Both the position numbers and the translations under genes were made by a program. DNA of 64,000 bases, taken from the NCBI RefSeq assembly GCF_025144145.1, contig NZ_CP083546.1, positions 385,001-449,000 of the forward strand, read 5' to 3'. This DNA is from Leisingera sp. M658 (GTDB lineage Bacteria > Pseudomonadota > Alphaproteobacteria > Rhodobacterales > Rhodobacteraceae). The notes under the pieces were generated by a model. That model made no database searches, had not been told where the DNA came from, and saw only the letters and a program-made list of their open reading frames with translations. Shown one piece after another: positions 17,629-26,514 of this stretch; position 1 is the first letter of the stretch; the number at the start of each line of letters is the position of its first letter.

Positions 17629-18318
17629 ATGCCGCGCACCGGCCGCTTGTTTGAAATCATCCAGATCCTGCGATCCGCCGCTGCCCCGCTGCGGGCCGAG
17701 GATCTGGCAGCAAAGCTGGAGGTTTCCAAACGCACCATCTACCGCGATATCTCTGCCTTGCAGGCGATGCGCACCCCGGTCGAGGGGGAGGCCGGGATCG
17801 GTTACATGCTGCGCAAAGGCTATGACCTGCCGCCGCTGAATTTCGACGAGGAAGAGCTGGAAGCGCTGCATGTGGGGCTGGCGATGCTGATGCGCACAGG
17901 TGACGGCGCTTTGCAAAAGGCCGCGGAACGGGTCAGCCACAAGATCAAGGATGTGCATGCCACCGCCGACTGGTTGCAGGTGGCGCCCTGGGGGGCACCG
18001 CTGGATGATCCCGAACAGGGTTGTGTATCCAAGGGTCTGCTGCGCCAGGCGGTGCGGGACAGCTGCAAGCTGCACCTTACCTATCTAAGCCCGGAGCGGG
18101 GTGAAAGCCGCCGGACCCTTCGCCCCCTGGCGCTGATCTACCACATTGAATGCACCATGCTGGCTGCCTGGTGCGAACTGCGCGGCGGGTTCCGGCATTT
18201 CCGCACTGACCGGATGCTGGCAGCGGAGTTGCTGGAGGATAGTTTTGCACCAGAGGCCGGCGCCTTGCGCAAGCTGTGGATGGAGCAGGAAGGCTGGGAC
18301 TTTGCCTTTGCGCCATAA
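17629..18318 (+). CDS. HTH/WYL-domain transcriptional regulator
   Basis: The 229-residue protein starts MPRTGRLFEIIQILRSAAAP. It has an N-terminal winged helix (APLRAEDLAAKLEVSKRTIYRDISAL, an HTH_11/DeoR-like motif) and a C-terminal WYL-type sensing domain, with the aromatic-rich strand RTLRPLALIYHIECTMLAAWCELR and FRHFRTDRM. YafY/PafC-like regulators of this kind can bind nucleic-acid or metabolite ligands. The target genes are unknown. The ORF reaches further upstream, but similarity and the operator position favour ATG 17629. Divergent from the small 80-residue gene. Confidence 0.88.
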   Translation: MPRTGRLFEIIQILRSAAAPLRAEDLAAKLEVSKRTIYRDISALQAMRTPVEGEAGIGYMLRKGYDLPPLNFDEEELEALHVGLAMLMRTGDGALQKAAERVSHKIKDVHATADWLQVAPWGAPLDDPEQGCVSKGLLRQAVRDSCKLHLTYLSPERGESRRTLRPLALIYHIECTMLAAWCELRGGFRHFRTDRMLAAELLEDSFAPEAGALRKLWMEQEGWDFAFAP

Positions 18319-18452
18319 CAGGAGCTTAGGCGGATTTTGCGCGGTATTTCGCCCATGATTGCGGATCCTGACTTGAGATGGCGGCGCGGCACCCCGATAT
18401 TCGTTCGGAATGCCGGGCGTTGCCCGGGTCTGAGAAAACAGAAGGCAATTTG

Positions 18453-19112
18453 ATGATGCAGATGAAACTCACCACGGCAGGTATTGTTGCCGCAGCACTG
18501 GGCCTGGGCGCCTGCACCGATCCGGCAACCGTTGGCACGCCGGGCAGCAACACTCAGCAGGGCGCAATCCTGGGCGGCATCATCGGCGCCGGCGTCGGCG
18601 CCATCGCCAATGACTCGGACCGGGGCCTGGGGGCTGTGACCGGCGCGCTGGTCGGGGCGACTGCGGGCGGGGTGATCGGCAACCAGCTGGACGCGCAGGA
18701 GCGTGAGCTGCGCCAGACCCTGGCCAATGACGACATCACCATTGTCAACACCGGCGACCGGTTGATCCTGTCCTTCCCGAACGATCTGACATTTGCCACC
18801 GACAGCGCCGCTGTGGCGCCGGCTGTGCAGGGCGACCTGCGCCGGGTGGCCGACAGTCTGGTGCGCTATCCCAACAGCACCATCCAGGTGATCGGCCATA
18901 CCGACAGCGATGGCGATGCCGGCTATAATCAGGGCCTGTCCGAACGCCGCGCCAATGCGGTTGCCAGCCAGATCCAGGCCGGCGGTGTGCCCTATCACCG
19001 GATGCGCATCATCGGCCGCGGCGAAGAGCAGCCGGTGGCTTCAAACCTGACGCCCGACGGCAAAGCCCGCAACCGCCGCGTCGAGGTGGTGGTGATTCCG
19101 CAGGCGGCCTGA
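18453..19112 (+). CDS. OmpA-family lipoprotein with glycine-zipper segment
   Basis: The 219-residue protein has a lipoprotein signal ending in the lipobox LGAC (cysteine at about residue 23). Next comes a glycine-rich two-helix zipper (GAILGGIIGAGVGAIAN and GALVGATAGGVIGNQL, residues ~40-90). The OmpA peptidoglycan-binding domain follows, with IGHTDSDGDAGYN and NLTPDGKARNRRVEV. It is likely an outer-membrane protein contacting peptidoglycan, as Pal- and YiaD-type proteins do. Start chosen at the first ATG of a double ATG at 18453, with GAAGG upstream. Its own terminator follows. Confidence 0.9.
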   Translation: MMQMKLTTAGIVAAALGLGACTDPATVGTPGSNTQQGAILGGIIGAGVGAIANDSDRGLGAVTGALVGATAGGVIGNQLDAQERELRQTLANDDITIVNTGDRLILSFPNDLTFATDSAAVAPAVQGDLRRVADSLVRYPNSTIQVIGHTDSDGDAGYNQGLSERRANAVASQIQAGGVPYHRMRIIGRGEEQPVASNLTPDGKARNRRVEVVVIPQAA

Positions 19113-19137
19113 TCCGGCACCTGACTGTATGTTCGGC

Positions 19138-19168
19138 AGCCCGCCCCCTCGCCGGGGCGGGCTGTTTT
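19138..19168 (+). terminator. Terminator after the OmpA lipoprotein gene
   Basis: AGCCCGCCCC (19138-19147) pairs perfectly with GGGGCGGGCT (19154-19163), followed by GTTTTCGTTT. The position 26 bases after the stop codon fits an intrinsic terminator. Confidence 0.8.
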
Positions 19169-19290
19169 CGTTTCAGGGGGTGCCGGTTTACGTAACGCTG
19201 CACAGGGCCTGCGCGGTGATTGCTGTTCCCTGATACGGGCTGCTTCATACATGATAAGGGCAACAGAGACGCGAACAGAAGGAATACCCC

Positions 19291-19833
19291 ATGGCTGATC
19301 CCGTATTGCTCACCATTTCCGGCTCCCTGCGCCGCGAGGCCACCAACCGCAAACTGCTGGCCGAAGCTGCGCGGGTATTCGGCCCCGCGACCGTGGTTGA
19401 GGCGGATCTGCACCTGCCGCTGTATGACGGCGACGCCGAAGAGGCGGACGGCATCCCGCCTGCAGTGCAGCTATTGGCGGATCAGATCGCGGCAGCGGAT
19501 GCGGTGGCGATTTCCACCCCGGAGTACAACAAAGGCCCGTCCGGCATGCTGAAAAACGCGCTTGATTGGGTGAGCCGCACCGAGGGCAACCCCTGGGCGG
19601 ACAAGCCGGTGGCGGTGATGTCGGCGGCGGCAGGCCGGGCCGGGGGCGAGCTGGCGCAGGCGCTTCTGCGCGGTTTTCTGGTGCCGTTCCAGCCGCGGAT
19701 CCTGACTGGGCCGGGGGTGCATCTGGCGGGATCCAGCAAGGAATTTGATGAGGCGGGCAGGCTGACCAGCGATCACTATGAGGCGACGCTGACCAAACTG
19801 ATGCTGAAGCTGCGCGGTGAACTGGACCGCTGA
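19291..19833 (+). CDS. NADPH-dependent FMN reductase-like flavoprotein
   Basis: This 180-residue protein matches the NADPH-dependent FMN reductase / azoreductase fold: ISGSLRREATNRKL (phosphate-binding loop for FMN) and STPEYNKGPSGMLKNALDWV, the family signature. The C-terminal part is consistent with a flavodoxin-like alpha/beta sandwich. It would reduce flavin or quinones using NAD(P)H in the cytoplasm. The next gene, a dehydratase-like protein, starts 36 bases downstream on the same strand, so the two may be co-transcribed. Confidence 0.88.
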   Translation: MADPVLLTISGSLRREATNRKLLAEAARVFGPATVVEADLHLPLYDGDAEEADGIPPAVQLLADQIAAADAVAISTPEYNKGPSGMLKNALDWVSRTEGNPWADKPVAVMSAAAGRAGGELAQALLRGFLVPFQPRILTGPGVHLAGSSKEFDEAGRLTSDHYEATLTKLMLKLRGELDR

Positions 19834-19869
19834 GCTTGCCTTGCCGCAGCGCGGGGTTAAGGTGACGGC

Positions 19870-20691
19870 ATGAAACGTGATGTGGTCTCCTCTCCCGCGC
19901 AGCATTCTATGGACATGATAGACCCGGCCCGGACGGCTGCCTTTCAGGCGGCGCTGGGGCGGCGGGCGGAGATTTCGGCGGGTAGTGTGCTGCCGCCGTT
20001 TTTTCATCAGCTCTACTTCTGGACGCCGCTGCCGCCCGAGGATCTGGGCCGCGATGGCCACCCTAAGGTGGGCGGCGCTGGTCTGATCCCGGACATGGGC
20101 CTGCCGCGGCGGATGTGGGCTGGCGGGCGGCTGCGCTTCGCGGCGCCCTTGCGGGCCGGGATTGCGGCGGAAAAGACGTCGGTTCTGGAAAGAGCCGAGC
20201 AAAAGACGGGCCGCACCGGGCCGTTGGGGCTGGTCACATTGCGCCATGAAATCCGCCAGCAGGGGGCGCTGTGCCTGACGGAATGGCATGATCTGGTCTA
20301 CCGCGAAGACCCGGATCCGGCAGCCGCCAGGCCGGTGCCACCGGCAGCCCGTACCGATGAGACAGAAGTGCGGCAGAACTCGTTCAACTCTACCCTGCTG
20401 TTCCGGTATTCTGCGCTGACTTTCAATGGGCACAGGATCCACTATGACCTGGAATATGCCCGCGAAACAGAGGGCTACGCGGGCCTGGTTGTTCACGGGC
20501 CGCTGCTGGCGCAGCATCTGATGCTGCTGGCGGAAGAACTGCTGGGGCCATTGGCGGAATTCTCCTTCCGGGCGTCCTCGCCGCTGATGCATTTCGAGAC
20601 CGCCAGCCTGTGCTGCAATGGCCAGGACCTATGGGTGCGCGCCCCGGACGGGCGGCAATGCATGAGCGCAGTAGCCGTGCCCAGAGGCTGA
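19870..20691 (+). CDS. MaoC/HTD2-like acyl dehydratase
   Basis: The 273-residue protein contains an N-terminal segment (PFFHQLYFWTPLPPEDLGRDGHP and GLPRRMWAGGRLRF) and a C-terminal hot-dog domain with LFRYSALTFNGHRIHYDLEYA, then GYAGLVVHGPLLAQ. This pattern belongs to the fungal HTD2-like and mesaconyl-CoA hydratase-like group of hydratases. The His and Asp/Glu of the double hot-dog are suggested by NGHRIHYD. Substrate unknown; possible roles are acyl-CoA hydration in side-chain or dicarboxylate metabolism. ATG 19870 has AAGGTGA upstream; a second ATG lies 39 bases later. Confidence 0.78.
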   Translation: MKRDVVSSPAQHSMDMIDPARTAAFQAALGRRAEISAGSVLPPFFHQLYFWTPLPPEDLGRDGHPKVGGAGLIPDMGLPRRMWAGGRLRFAAPLRAGIAAEKTSVLERAEQKTGRTGPLGLVTLRHEIRQQGALCLTEWHDLVYREDPDPAAARPVPPAARTDETEVRQNSFNSTLLFRYSALTFNGHRIHYDLEYARETEGYAGLVVHGPLLAQHLMLLAEELLGPLAEFSFRASSPLMHFETASLCCNGQDLWVRAPDGRQCMSAVAVPRG

Positions 20692-20699
20692 AACGGGGG

Positions 20700-20775
20700 A
20701 GCTCCCGCGCCCCAAGCTGCCCTTTCCGGGCAGATTAGCGGCTTGGGCGTGGCGCCGCTTTGCGGCGCAGATCGG
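20700..20775 (+). repeat. Multi-hairpin palindromic repeat, degenerate copy D
   Basis: GCTCCCGCGCCCC is followed by a small hairpin (CTGCCC / GGGCAG, 20717-20733), then CTTGGGCGTGGC and the hairpin GCGCCGC ttt GCGGCGC (20752-20768). CTTGGGCGTGGC closely resembles GTTGGGCGTGGC of copy B. The closing CGGGAG block is missing, so it is a decayed or short copy. It separates the dehydratase-like gene from the convergent oxidoreductase gene. Confidence 0.45.
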
Positions 20776-20783
20776 GGCGTGGT

Positions 20784-21824
20784 TCAGAGGTTGTCTTGCA
20801 CGCGGAAACCTTCGGGGATGCTGTCCGTACCCTCCAGCAGCAGGTCCGCCATCACATGCGCCGCTTTGGGGGCCATGCCAAAGCCGATCTTGAAGCCGCC
20901 ATTGGCGATGAAGTGGCTGTCGCGGCCCGGCCAGGCGCCCAGCATCGGAGCGCGGGACTTGGCGCGGGGGCGCACGCCGGCCCAGCGTTCGATCACTTCG
21001 GCGCCGTGCAGCACAGGCACCGCAGTGCGGGCACGGTCGACGATATCGTCGAGCTGGGCGTCCGTGCTCTTGCCGTCCTCAAACTCACGTTCACTGGTGG
21101 AACCGATGGCCAAGGTGCCGTCTGCGTGCGGGATGATATGCAGGCTGTCAGCATAAAGCTGCGGCACCGCACCCTCGTGAAAACGCAGGAGGGCGGCCTG
21201 TCCCTTGACTCCGCCGCCCACAGTTTTGCCGAACGCCTCGTTCAGCTCCAATAGGCCGGCGTAGCCTTTGGCGTGGACCACTTTGCCCTGATCGGCGGCC
21301 TCCGGCTGTACCTCAACCCCCATCACAGCCAGGGCAGAGACCAGAGCCGCACACGCGCGGCGGGGATGCATCCGGGCGCTGAGAGTGTCGTGAATGACAT
21401 AGCCCGTTGCGCTGGGCGGCACCCAGGGGCCGAGGCTGTCCGCCTTGCAGACGCGCCATTCGGCTGCGTCTTTCCATAACTCACGGGCCGTTACTTCGCG
21501 CTGACGGGCAAGCTCCAGCGCGCGTGCATCATTGATGGGCTGCAGCCGCCCGGTGCGGCCATAGCCGGGGGAGACGCCGCCAGTGGCTTCGACCTCTGCC
21601 CAGAAGCTTTCGGCCATCAGCAGGCTTTCCAGCTGGAATTGTTTCTTGGGGTTCCAGTTTTCCGGCACATGCGGGGCGAGCGCGCCGACAAGGCCGCCGC
21701 TGGACCCGGCGCCGGCCCCGAACGGGTCCACGACCTGCACCTGCGCGCCGCGGCGGGCACAGAGCCAGGCGATCGACAGGCCGAAAATGCCAGCCCCGCG
21801 CACCGTTACATCTGCCATTGCCAT
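20784..21824 (-). CDS. FAD-dependent oxidoreductase resembling the MnmC C-domain
   Basis: The 346-residue protein has a Rossmann FAD motif (VRGAGIFGLSIAWLCARRG) and GSSGGLVGALAPH, like the DAO-type domain of the bifunctional tRNA enzyme MnmC. Late motifs IERWAGVRPRAKSRAPMLG and FIANGGFKIGFGMAP fit that group. In Escherichia coli, MnmC C-terminal removes the carboxymethyl group of cmnm5(s2)U34. The divergent gene, 58 bases away, encodes an MnmD-like methyltransferase, which makes the pair look like a split MnmC. The alternative is another glycine-oxidase-like enzyme. The first of two ATGs (21824) has AAGGA upstream; the second is at 21818. Confidence 0.8.
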   Translation of the reverse strand: MAMADVTVRGAGIFGLSIAWLCARRGAQVQVVDPFGAGAGSSGGLVGALAPHVPENWNPKKQFQLESLLMAESFWAEVEATGGVSPGYGRTGRLQPINDARALELARQREVTARELWKDAAEWRVCKADSLGPWVPPSATGYVIHDTLSARMHPRRACAALVSALAVMGVEVQPEAADQGKVVHAKGYAGLLELNEAFGKTVGGGVKGQAALLRFHEGAVPQLYADSLHIIPHADGTLAIGSTSEREFEDGKSTDAQLDDIVDRARTAVPVLHGAEVIERWAGVRPRAKSRAPMLGAWPGRDSHFIANGGFKIGFGMAPKAAHVMADLLLEGTDSIPEGFRVQDNL

Positions 21825-21882
21825 TTGAGGATCCTTTCGCCAGTGTCGCGCCGTTCCGGACAACCACTTAGGGGATTATAGC

Positions 21883-22551
21883 ATGGCAGACCAGCAGGCC
21901 CGCCTCAGCTGGCGCGATGGCACCGTGCCGGTGTCAGATCAGTTCGATGATCCCTATTTCTCTATCCAGGACGGGCTGGCGGAGACCGAGCATGTGTTTC
22001 TGGCCGGTAATGACCTGTCTGCACGCTTTGCCCCGGGTTTTCAGATTGCCGAGCTGGGGTTTGGAACCGGGCTGAACATGCTGGCCGCCTGGCGCGCCTG
22101 GGAGGCGGCAGGGCAGGCAGGGCCATTGCAATTCACCAGTTTCGAGGCCTTTCCGATGGCGCCTGCCGACATGGCCAAGGCGCTGGAGGTCTTCCCCGCG
22201 GTTGCCCCCTGGGCGGAGCGGTTTCTGGCGAAATGGCAAGGCACTGGCACCTGTGATCTGGGCAGCCTGCAACTGGAGGTGATTGGCGGCGACGCGCGTG
22301 TGTCGCTGGCGGAGTGGACAGGGCAGGCGGATGCCTGGTTTCTGGACGGGTTCTCTCCGGCGAAGAACCCCGAATTGTGGGAAGAGGCGCTGATGGGCGA
22401 GGTTGCGGCGCATACCGCAGCGGGCGGCTCGGCGGCGACCTACACGGCGGCGGGATTTGTGCGCCGCGGGCTGGAGGCCGCAGGATTTGAAGTGACCCGC
22501 ATCCCCGGCTACGGGCGCAAGCGGCATATGACAAAGGCAGTGAAAGCATGA
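21883..22551 (+). CDS. mnmD: tRNA mnm5s2U34 methyltransferase MnmD
   Basis: The 222-residue protein contains the typical MnmD start (VPVSDQFDDPYFSIQDGLAE), the SAM-binding ELGFGTGLNML and the catalytic-region WFLDGFSPAKNPELW, ending IPGYGRKRHMT. MnmD methylates nm5U34 to mnm5U34 in tRNA wobble uridines. In E. coli it is the N-domain of MnmC; here it is a separate polypeptide, with a DAO-type partner divergently next to it. The stop overlaps the next gene by four bases (ATGA), so the transporter is co-translated. Confidence 0.92.
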   Translation: MADQQARLSWRDGTVPVSDQFDDPYFSIQDGLAETEHVFLAGNDLSARFAPGFQIAELGFGTGLNMLAAWRAWEAAGQAGPLQFTSFEAFPMAPADMAKALEVFPAVAPWAERFLAKWQGTGTCDLGSLQLEVIGGDARVSLAEWTGQADAWFLDGFSPAKNPELWEEALMGEVAAHTAAGGSAATYTAAGFVRRGLEAAGFEVTRIPGYGRKRHMTKAVKA

Positions 22552-23438
22552 CCCAGGCGATCCCGGCCAAGGCCCAGACCAACAATGTGCCGCTGGGCAT
22601 CCTGTTGATGATCGGGGCGACGGTTGTCTTTGCCTTGCAGGACGGGATCTCGCGCCATCTGGCGGGCACCTACAACACTTACATGGTCGTCATGGTGCGC
22701 TACTGGTTCTTTGCCGCCTTTGTGATGTTTCTGGCGGCGCGCGCACCGGGCGGCATCCGGGCTGCGGCGCGAACCGATCAGCTGTGGCTGCAGATATTCC
22801 GCGGTGTTTTGCTGGTCGGTGAAATCTGCGTTGCAGTTTATGGCTTCACCGTGCTGGGCCTGATTGAGAGTCAGGCCGTGTTCATCTGCTATCCGCTGCT
22901 GGTGGCCGCCCTCAGCGGGCCGGTGCTGGGGGAAAGCGTCGGCTGGCGGCGCTGGGCAGCTATTGGCGTCGGGTTGATCGGCGTGCTGATCATCCTGCAG
23001 CCGGGTATGGGGGTGTTCAACCCGGCGGCAATCATCCCGTTTGTCTCGGCGCTGATGTTTGCCATCTACGGTCTGGTCACCCGCTATGCGGCGCGCAAGG
23101 ACAGCACCGCCACCAGCTTCTTCTGGACCGGAGTTGCAGGCATGGTCTTCATGACCGCCATCGGTATCTGGTACTGGGAACCGATGAGCCAGACCGACTG
23201 GTTCTGGATGGCGCTGTTGTGCGTGTCCGGCGTCACCGGCCATTGGCTGCTGATCAAATGCTACGAGATGGCCGAGGCCAGCGCCGTGCAGCCCTTTGCC
23301 TATTTCCACCTGATCTGGGCGGCGATGCTGGGCATGGCCGTGTTCGGCGAGGTGATCCGCACCAATGTCGCCATCGGCGCCGGTATCATCATCACGGCAG
23401 GCCTGTTCACCCTATGGCGCGAACGCGTGAAGGGTTGA
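22548..23438 (+). CDS. EamA/DMT-superfamily transporter
   Basis: This 296-residue inner-membrane protein has about ten helices in two EamA halves: a first GILLMIGATVVFALQDGISR and a central GLVTRYAARKDSTATSFFW. A hydrophobic C-terminal half has AYFHLIWAAMLGMAVFGEV. These suit an exporter of small metabolites. No substrate can be assigned. It is translationally coupled to mnmD and ends 27 bases inside the convergent lytic transglycosylase gene. Confidence 0.9.
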   Translation: MTQAIPAKAQTNNVPLGILLMIGATVVFALQDGISRHLAGTYNTYMVVMVRYWFFAAFVMFLAARAPGGIRAAARTDQLWLQIFRGVLLVGEICVAVYGFTVLGLIESQAVFICYPLLVAALSGPVLGESVGWRRWAAIGVGLIGVLIILQPGMGVFNPAAIIPFVSALMFAIYGLVTRYAARKDSTATSFFWTGVAGMVFMTAIGIWYWEPMSQTDWFWMALLCVSGVTGHWLLIKCYEMAEASAVQPFAYFHLIWAAMLGMAVFGEVIRTNVAIGAGIIITAGLFTLWRERVKG

Positions 23439-25379
23439 GCCGCGCAGCTCCTCTGAAAACGGGACCGGTAGCGGCGCCTTGCCCAGCCGGGCGCGGTAGA
23501 CCGGCAGGCTCTCGGTGACCCGCATTACATAGTTGCGGGTCTCGTTGAACGGGATGTGTTCGATCCAGTCGACGATATCCGGGCTGCCATCGCGCGGATC
23601 GCCATAGCGCTGCATCCACGCTGTGGGCCGGTGCGGCCCGGCGTTGTAGCCCGCTGCCATCATCACCACATTGCCGCGGAATTTACCGGCCAGCCCTGCC
23701 AGGTAATTAGCCCCCAGCTTGGCGTTGTAATCCCATTCGGCGGTCAGGCGGGAGGTCTTGTGGCCTGCCAGAATGCCCAGCTCGGTCGCCACCAGTTTGG
23801 CGGTGGCAGGCATCACCTGCATCAGTCCGCGCGCGCCGGCATGGCTGATCACCGCCGGGTCGAATTCGCTTTCGCGGCGGGCAATGGCCAGGGTCATTTC
23901 CTCGGCCATTGGCAGTTGCCGCTTGGCCACCGGGTGCAAGGGGTAATAGGCGCCTTCCAGCTCCACCCCGCCGCGGGCCGCACGTTTAGAGATCATCACT
24001 GCCAGATGCGGCTGGTTCAGCTCCACCGCCATCTGCCCCAGCTGGCGTGCCTGCACCGGCGGCAGGGTTTCGACCAGATGGGTGAAAAAACGCTCGGCCA
24101 AGGCCAGATCGCCAGCTTTCAGAAGTTCGAGCCCTGCCATGGTGACCGAGGATTTGGCAAAACCGGCCTTGCTCCAGTCCGGCAGGTCTGCCGGTTTCAC
24201 CAGCGCCGGATCAAACGGGCGGCCCAGCTGTTCGGCGGCCAGCAGGCCATAGAAAGACGTCTGGTATTGCGCGCCCTTGGCATAGGCCTCATGCGCCTTG
24301 TCCGGCTGGCCCATTGCCGCATAGGCGCGGCCCAGCCAATAGCCGCCGCGTCCAATCGAAATCGGGGTCTCGACCGAGGCCAGGAACCGCTGAAAATGCA
24401 CCGCGGCCAATTCCGGGTCCCGCAGTTTTTGCAGGGCGATATATCCCGCCAGCCATTCACAGTCCGAGTAGCCATAACCGTCCTCGGGCGAGGAGAAATG
24501 ATAGGCGGCCAGCTGATAGGCGCGCTCGTAATCCTTGTCCCGCATCACTTGCCGCGCCAGATCGCGGCGACGGCGCAGCCATTTGGCGGGTTCACCCAGT
24601 TTTTCGGCACTGGTGCTGCGCTCCATCAGCATCTGAATGGCGCCATCCTGCAGCCGCTTGCGGTCGCGCCAGGCAAACCGGTCATAGGCAAGGCCTGCAG
24701 ATCCCTTCAGCCGGTCCGGTACGGCTTCGATCTTGGCATCCACTCCGGGCGCGCGTTCCTGCAGGGCGATGCGTGCCTCCGCCAGCTTGCGTTCGCCCTC
24801 GGGCACCAGCGCCAGCATCCGCTTGGAACTGACCAGATGATCCTCCCACAACAGCCGGTCCAGCCGCGCCGCATGATGCGGTTTCAGCAGCTTTGAAAAA
24901 TCCCGCAGGAACGCCTTTTGAATGGCGCTGCCCATTGGCTTGGTGCGCCAGGCCAGCACGATCTCCGCCTCGCCATCGCCGCGCCGCCCGGCGGCAATCA
25001 GCGCCTTGCCCAGGCTCAGCGCGCCTTCGGCGGTCTGCGGGCGTTCATCTGCGTAAAAGGCCAGAATGGTATCGCGGCCGGCGGCCGCAATCGCATCCTC
25101 GTTCTGGCGCCGCAGATAGGCGAGACCGGGCCAATCCCGCCGCCGCTCCAGAAACGCCATCACGTCGCGGGCCGAGCCCAGCCCGGCCCGCAGCCGGTGC
25201 CATTCGATGATATCGCGGGCGGTGCTATGCCGCTGCCCGGCTTCGCGGGCGGCCAGATCCCATTTCTCTGCCCGCATCAGATCCAGGGCGGTGCCAAGGC
25301 CGCGCGCCAGCGCCGGCGTCCCGGGAAGGGCCGCCGAGATTAGCAGAATAAGGGCCAGGATGCGTGTCATCTCTTGCAT
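23412..25379 (-). CDS. Soluble lytic murein transglycosylase (Slt family)
   Basis: The 655-residue periplasmic enzyme has a signal peptide (ILALILLISAALPGTPALA) and a long helical domain (residues ~30-470). The catalytic domain, at about 490-620, contains RRESEFDPAVISHAGARGLM with the catalytic Glu, then QVMPATAKLVA and NYLAGLAGKF. It cleaves the glycan chain of peptidoglycan to 1,6-anhydroMurNAc products. It is longer than minimal SltX enzymes and matches Slt70-like architecture. Alternative start at 25370. Divergent from dapA. Confidence 0.92.
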   Translation of the reverse strand: MQEMTRILALILLISAALPGTPALARGLGTALDLMRAEKWDLAAREAGQRHSTARDIIEWHRLRAGLGSARDVMAFLERRRDWPGLAYLRRQNEDAIAAAGRDTILAFYADERPQTAEGALSLGKALIAAGRRGDGEAEIVLAWRTKPMGSAIQKAFLRDFSKLLKPHHAARLDRLLWEDHLVSSKRMLALVPEGERKLAEARIALQERAPGVDAKIEAVPDRLKGSAGLAYDRFAWRDRKRLQDGAIQMLMERSTSAEKLGEPAKWLRRRRDLARQVMRDKDYERAYQLAAYHFSSPEDGYGYSDCEWLAGYIALQKLRDPELAAVHFQRFLASVETPISIGRGGYWLGRAYAAMGQPDKAHEAYAKGAQYQTSFYGLLAAEQLGRPFDPALVKPADLPDWSKAGFAKSSVTMAGLELLKAGDLALAERFFTHLVETLPPVQARQLGQMAVELNQPHLAVMISKRAARGGVELEGAYYPLHPVAKRQLPMAEEMTLAIARRESEFDPAVISHAGARGLMQVMPATAKLVATELGILAGHKTSRLTAEWDYNAKLGANYLAGLAGKFRGNVVMMAAGYNAGPHRPTAWMQRYGDPRDGSPDIVDWIEHIPFNETRNYVMRVTESLPVYRARLGKAPLPVPFSEELRGSTLHAFAP

Positions 25380-25509
25380 TTTCCAGCGGTCCGGGGATAG
25401 AGGCTTGAACGTTACTCATTGGCGTGCCGGTATCAACTCAAATCCCCGGCATTCTATATCTTGACGGCGGCGGATTGCCGCCTGCACCTGCAGCAAAGGG
25501 AGCGTGCCC

Positions 25510-26382
25510 ATGTTCAAAGGCTCTATGCCAGCACTCGTCACCCCGTTTTCGAACGGCGAGCTGGATCTGGATGCGCTCAAACGCTTGGTGGAATGGCAGA
25601 TTGCCGAAGGCTCCACTGGTCTTGTGCCCGTCGGCACCACCGGCGAAAGCCCGACGCTGACCCATGACGAGCACGAGCTGGTCATTGCGGAAACGGTCAA
25701 GGCGGCGGCCGGCCGGGTGCCGGTGATTGCCGGTGCCGGCTCCAATAACACCGTCGAGATGATTCGATTCGTCGAGTTTGCCAAAAAGGCCGGCGCCGAT
25801 GCGGCGCTGGTGGTGACCCCCTATTACAACAAGCCGACCCAGCGTGGGATGGTGCAGCACTTTACCGCAGCCCATGACTGCGCGGAACTGCCGATCATCA
25901 TCTACAACATCCCGGGCCGTTCGATCGTCGACATGACGCCTGCAACCATGGGCGAGCTGGCCAAGCTGCCGCGCATTGCGGGTGTGAAGGATGCCACCGG
26001 CGATCTGGCCCGTGTCAGCCAGCAGCGCGCCTCTTGCGGTGCGGATTTCGTGCAACTGTCCGGCGAAGACGCCACCGCGCTGGGTTTCAACGCCCATGGC
26101 GGCGTGGGCTGCATCTCGGTCACCGCCAATGTGGCGCCGAAACTTTGTGCCGAATTCCAGGCCGCGACCCTTGCAGGCGACTATGCATTGGCGCTGGAGT
26201 ACCAGGACAAGCTGATGCCGCTGCATGAAGCGATCTTCATCGAGCCGGGCCTGGCTGGCGCCAAATACGGCCTGTCGAAACTCGGCATGTGCAGCGAAGA
26301 AGTCCGCTCGCCGCTGACCACGCTGGAAGACAGCACCAAGGCCGCCATCGACGCCGCCATGGGGCATGCCGGCCTGCTGTAA
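25510..26382 (+). CDS. dapA: 4-hydroxy-tetrahydrodipicolinate synthase
   Basis: The 290-residue enzyme condenses pyruvate and aspartate semialdehyde in the lysine/diaminopimelate pathway. Visible are [12 protein letters not shown] (pyruvate-binding Thr-Thr), IIIYNIPGR (catalytic Tyr) and the Schiff-base lysine in [11 protein letters not shown]. The start ATG 25510 has AAAGGGAG seven bases upstream; an in-frame GTG at 25504 is too close to that site. Monocistronic. Confidence 0.96.
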   Translation: MFKGSMPALVTPFSNGELDLDALKRLVEWQIAEGSTGLVPVGTTGESPTLTHDEHELVIAETVKAAAGRVPVIAGAGSNNTVEMIRFVEFAKKAGADAALVVTPYYNKPTQRGMVQHFTAAHDCAELPIIIYNIPGRSIVDMTPATMGELAKLPRIAGVKDATGDLARVSQQRASCGADFVQLSGEDATALGFNAHGGVGCISVTANVAPKLCAEFQAATLAGDYALALEYQDKLMPLHEAIFIEPGLAGAKYGLSKLGMCSEEVRSPLTTLEDSTKAAIDAAMGHAGLL

Positions 26383-26407
26383 ATCTCGGGTCACTGTCAC
26401 AAAATCA

Positions 26408-26440
26408 AGGGCGGCCTCCGATGGAGCGCCGCCCTGTTTG
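26408..26440 (+). terminator. Hairpin after dapA
   Basis: GGGCGGC (26409-26415) pairs with GCCGCCC (26428-26434) and CTCC with GGAG inside, followed by TGTTTG. It begins 26 bases after the dapA stop codon. Confidence 0.6.
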
Positions 26441-26458
26441 CTTCTTTCTGGTCTTCAA

Positions 26459-26514
26459 TACTCCGGGGTGAATTGCCCCTTCAGGGGCAAGAGGGGCTGG
26501 CCCCTCCCGCCCGC
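26459..26514. repeat. Small double hairpin with CCCCTCCCGCCCGC end
   Basis: TTGCCCCT tc AGGGGCAA (8-bp stem) and AGGGG ctgg CCCCT follow each other and end in CCCTCCCGCCCGC. The last block matches the start of the multi-hairpin repeats in this window, so it may be a short relative, or it may act as the terminator of the convergent ECF gene. Confidence 0.35.
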
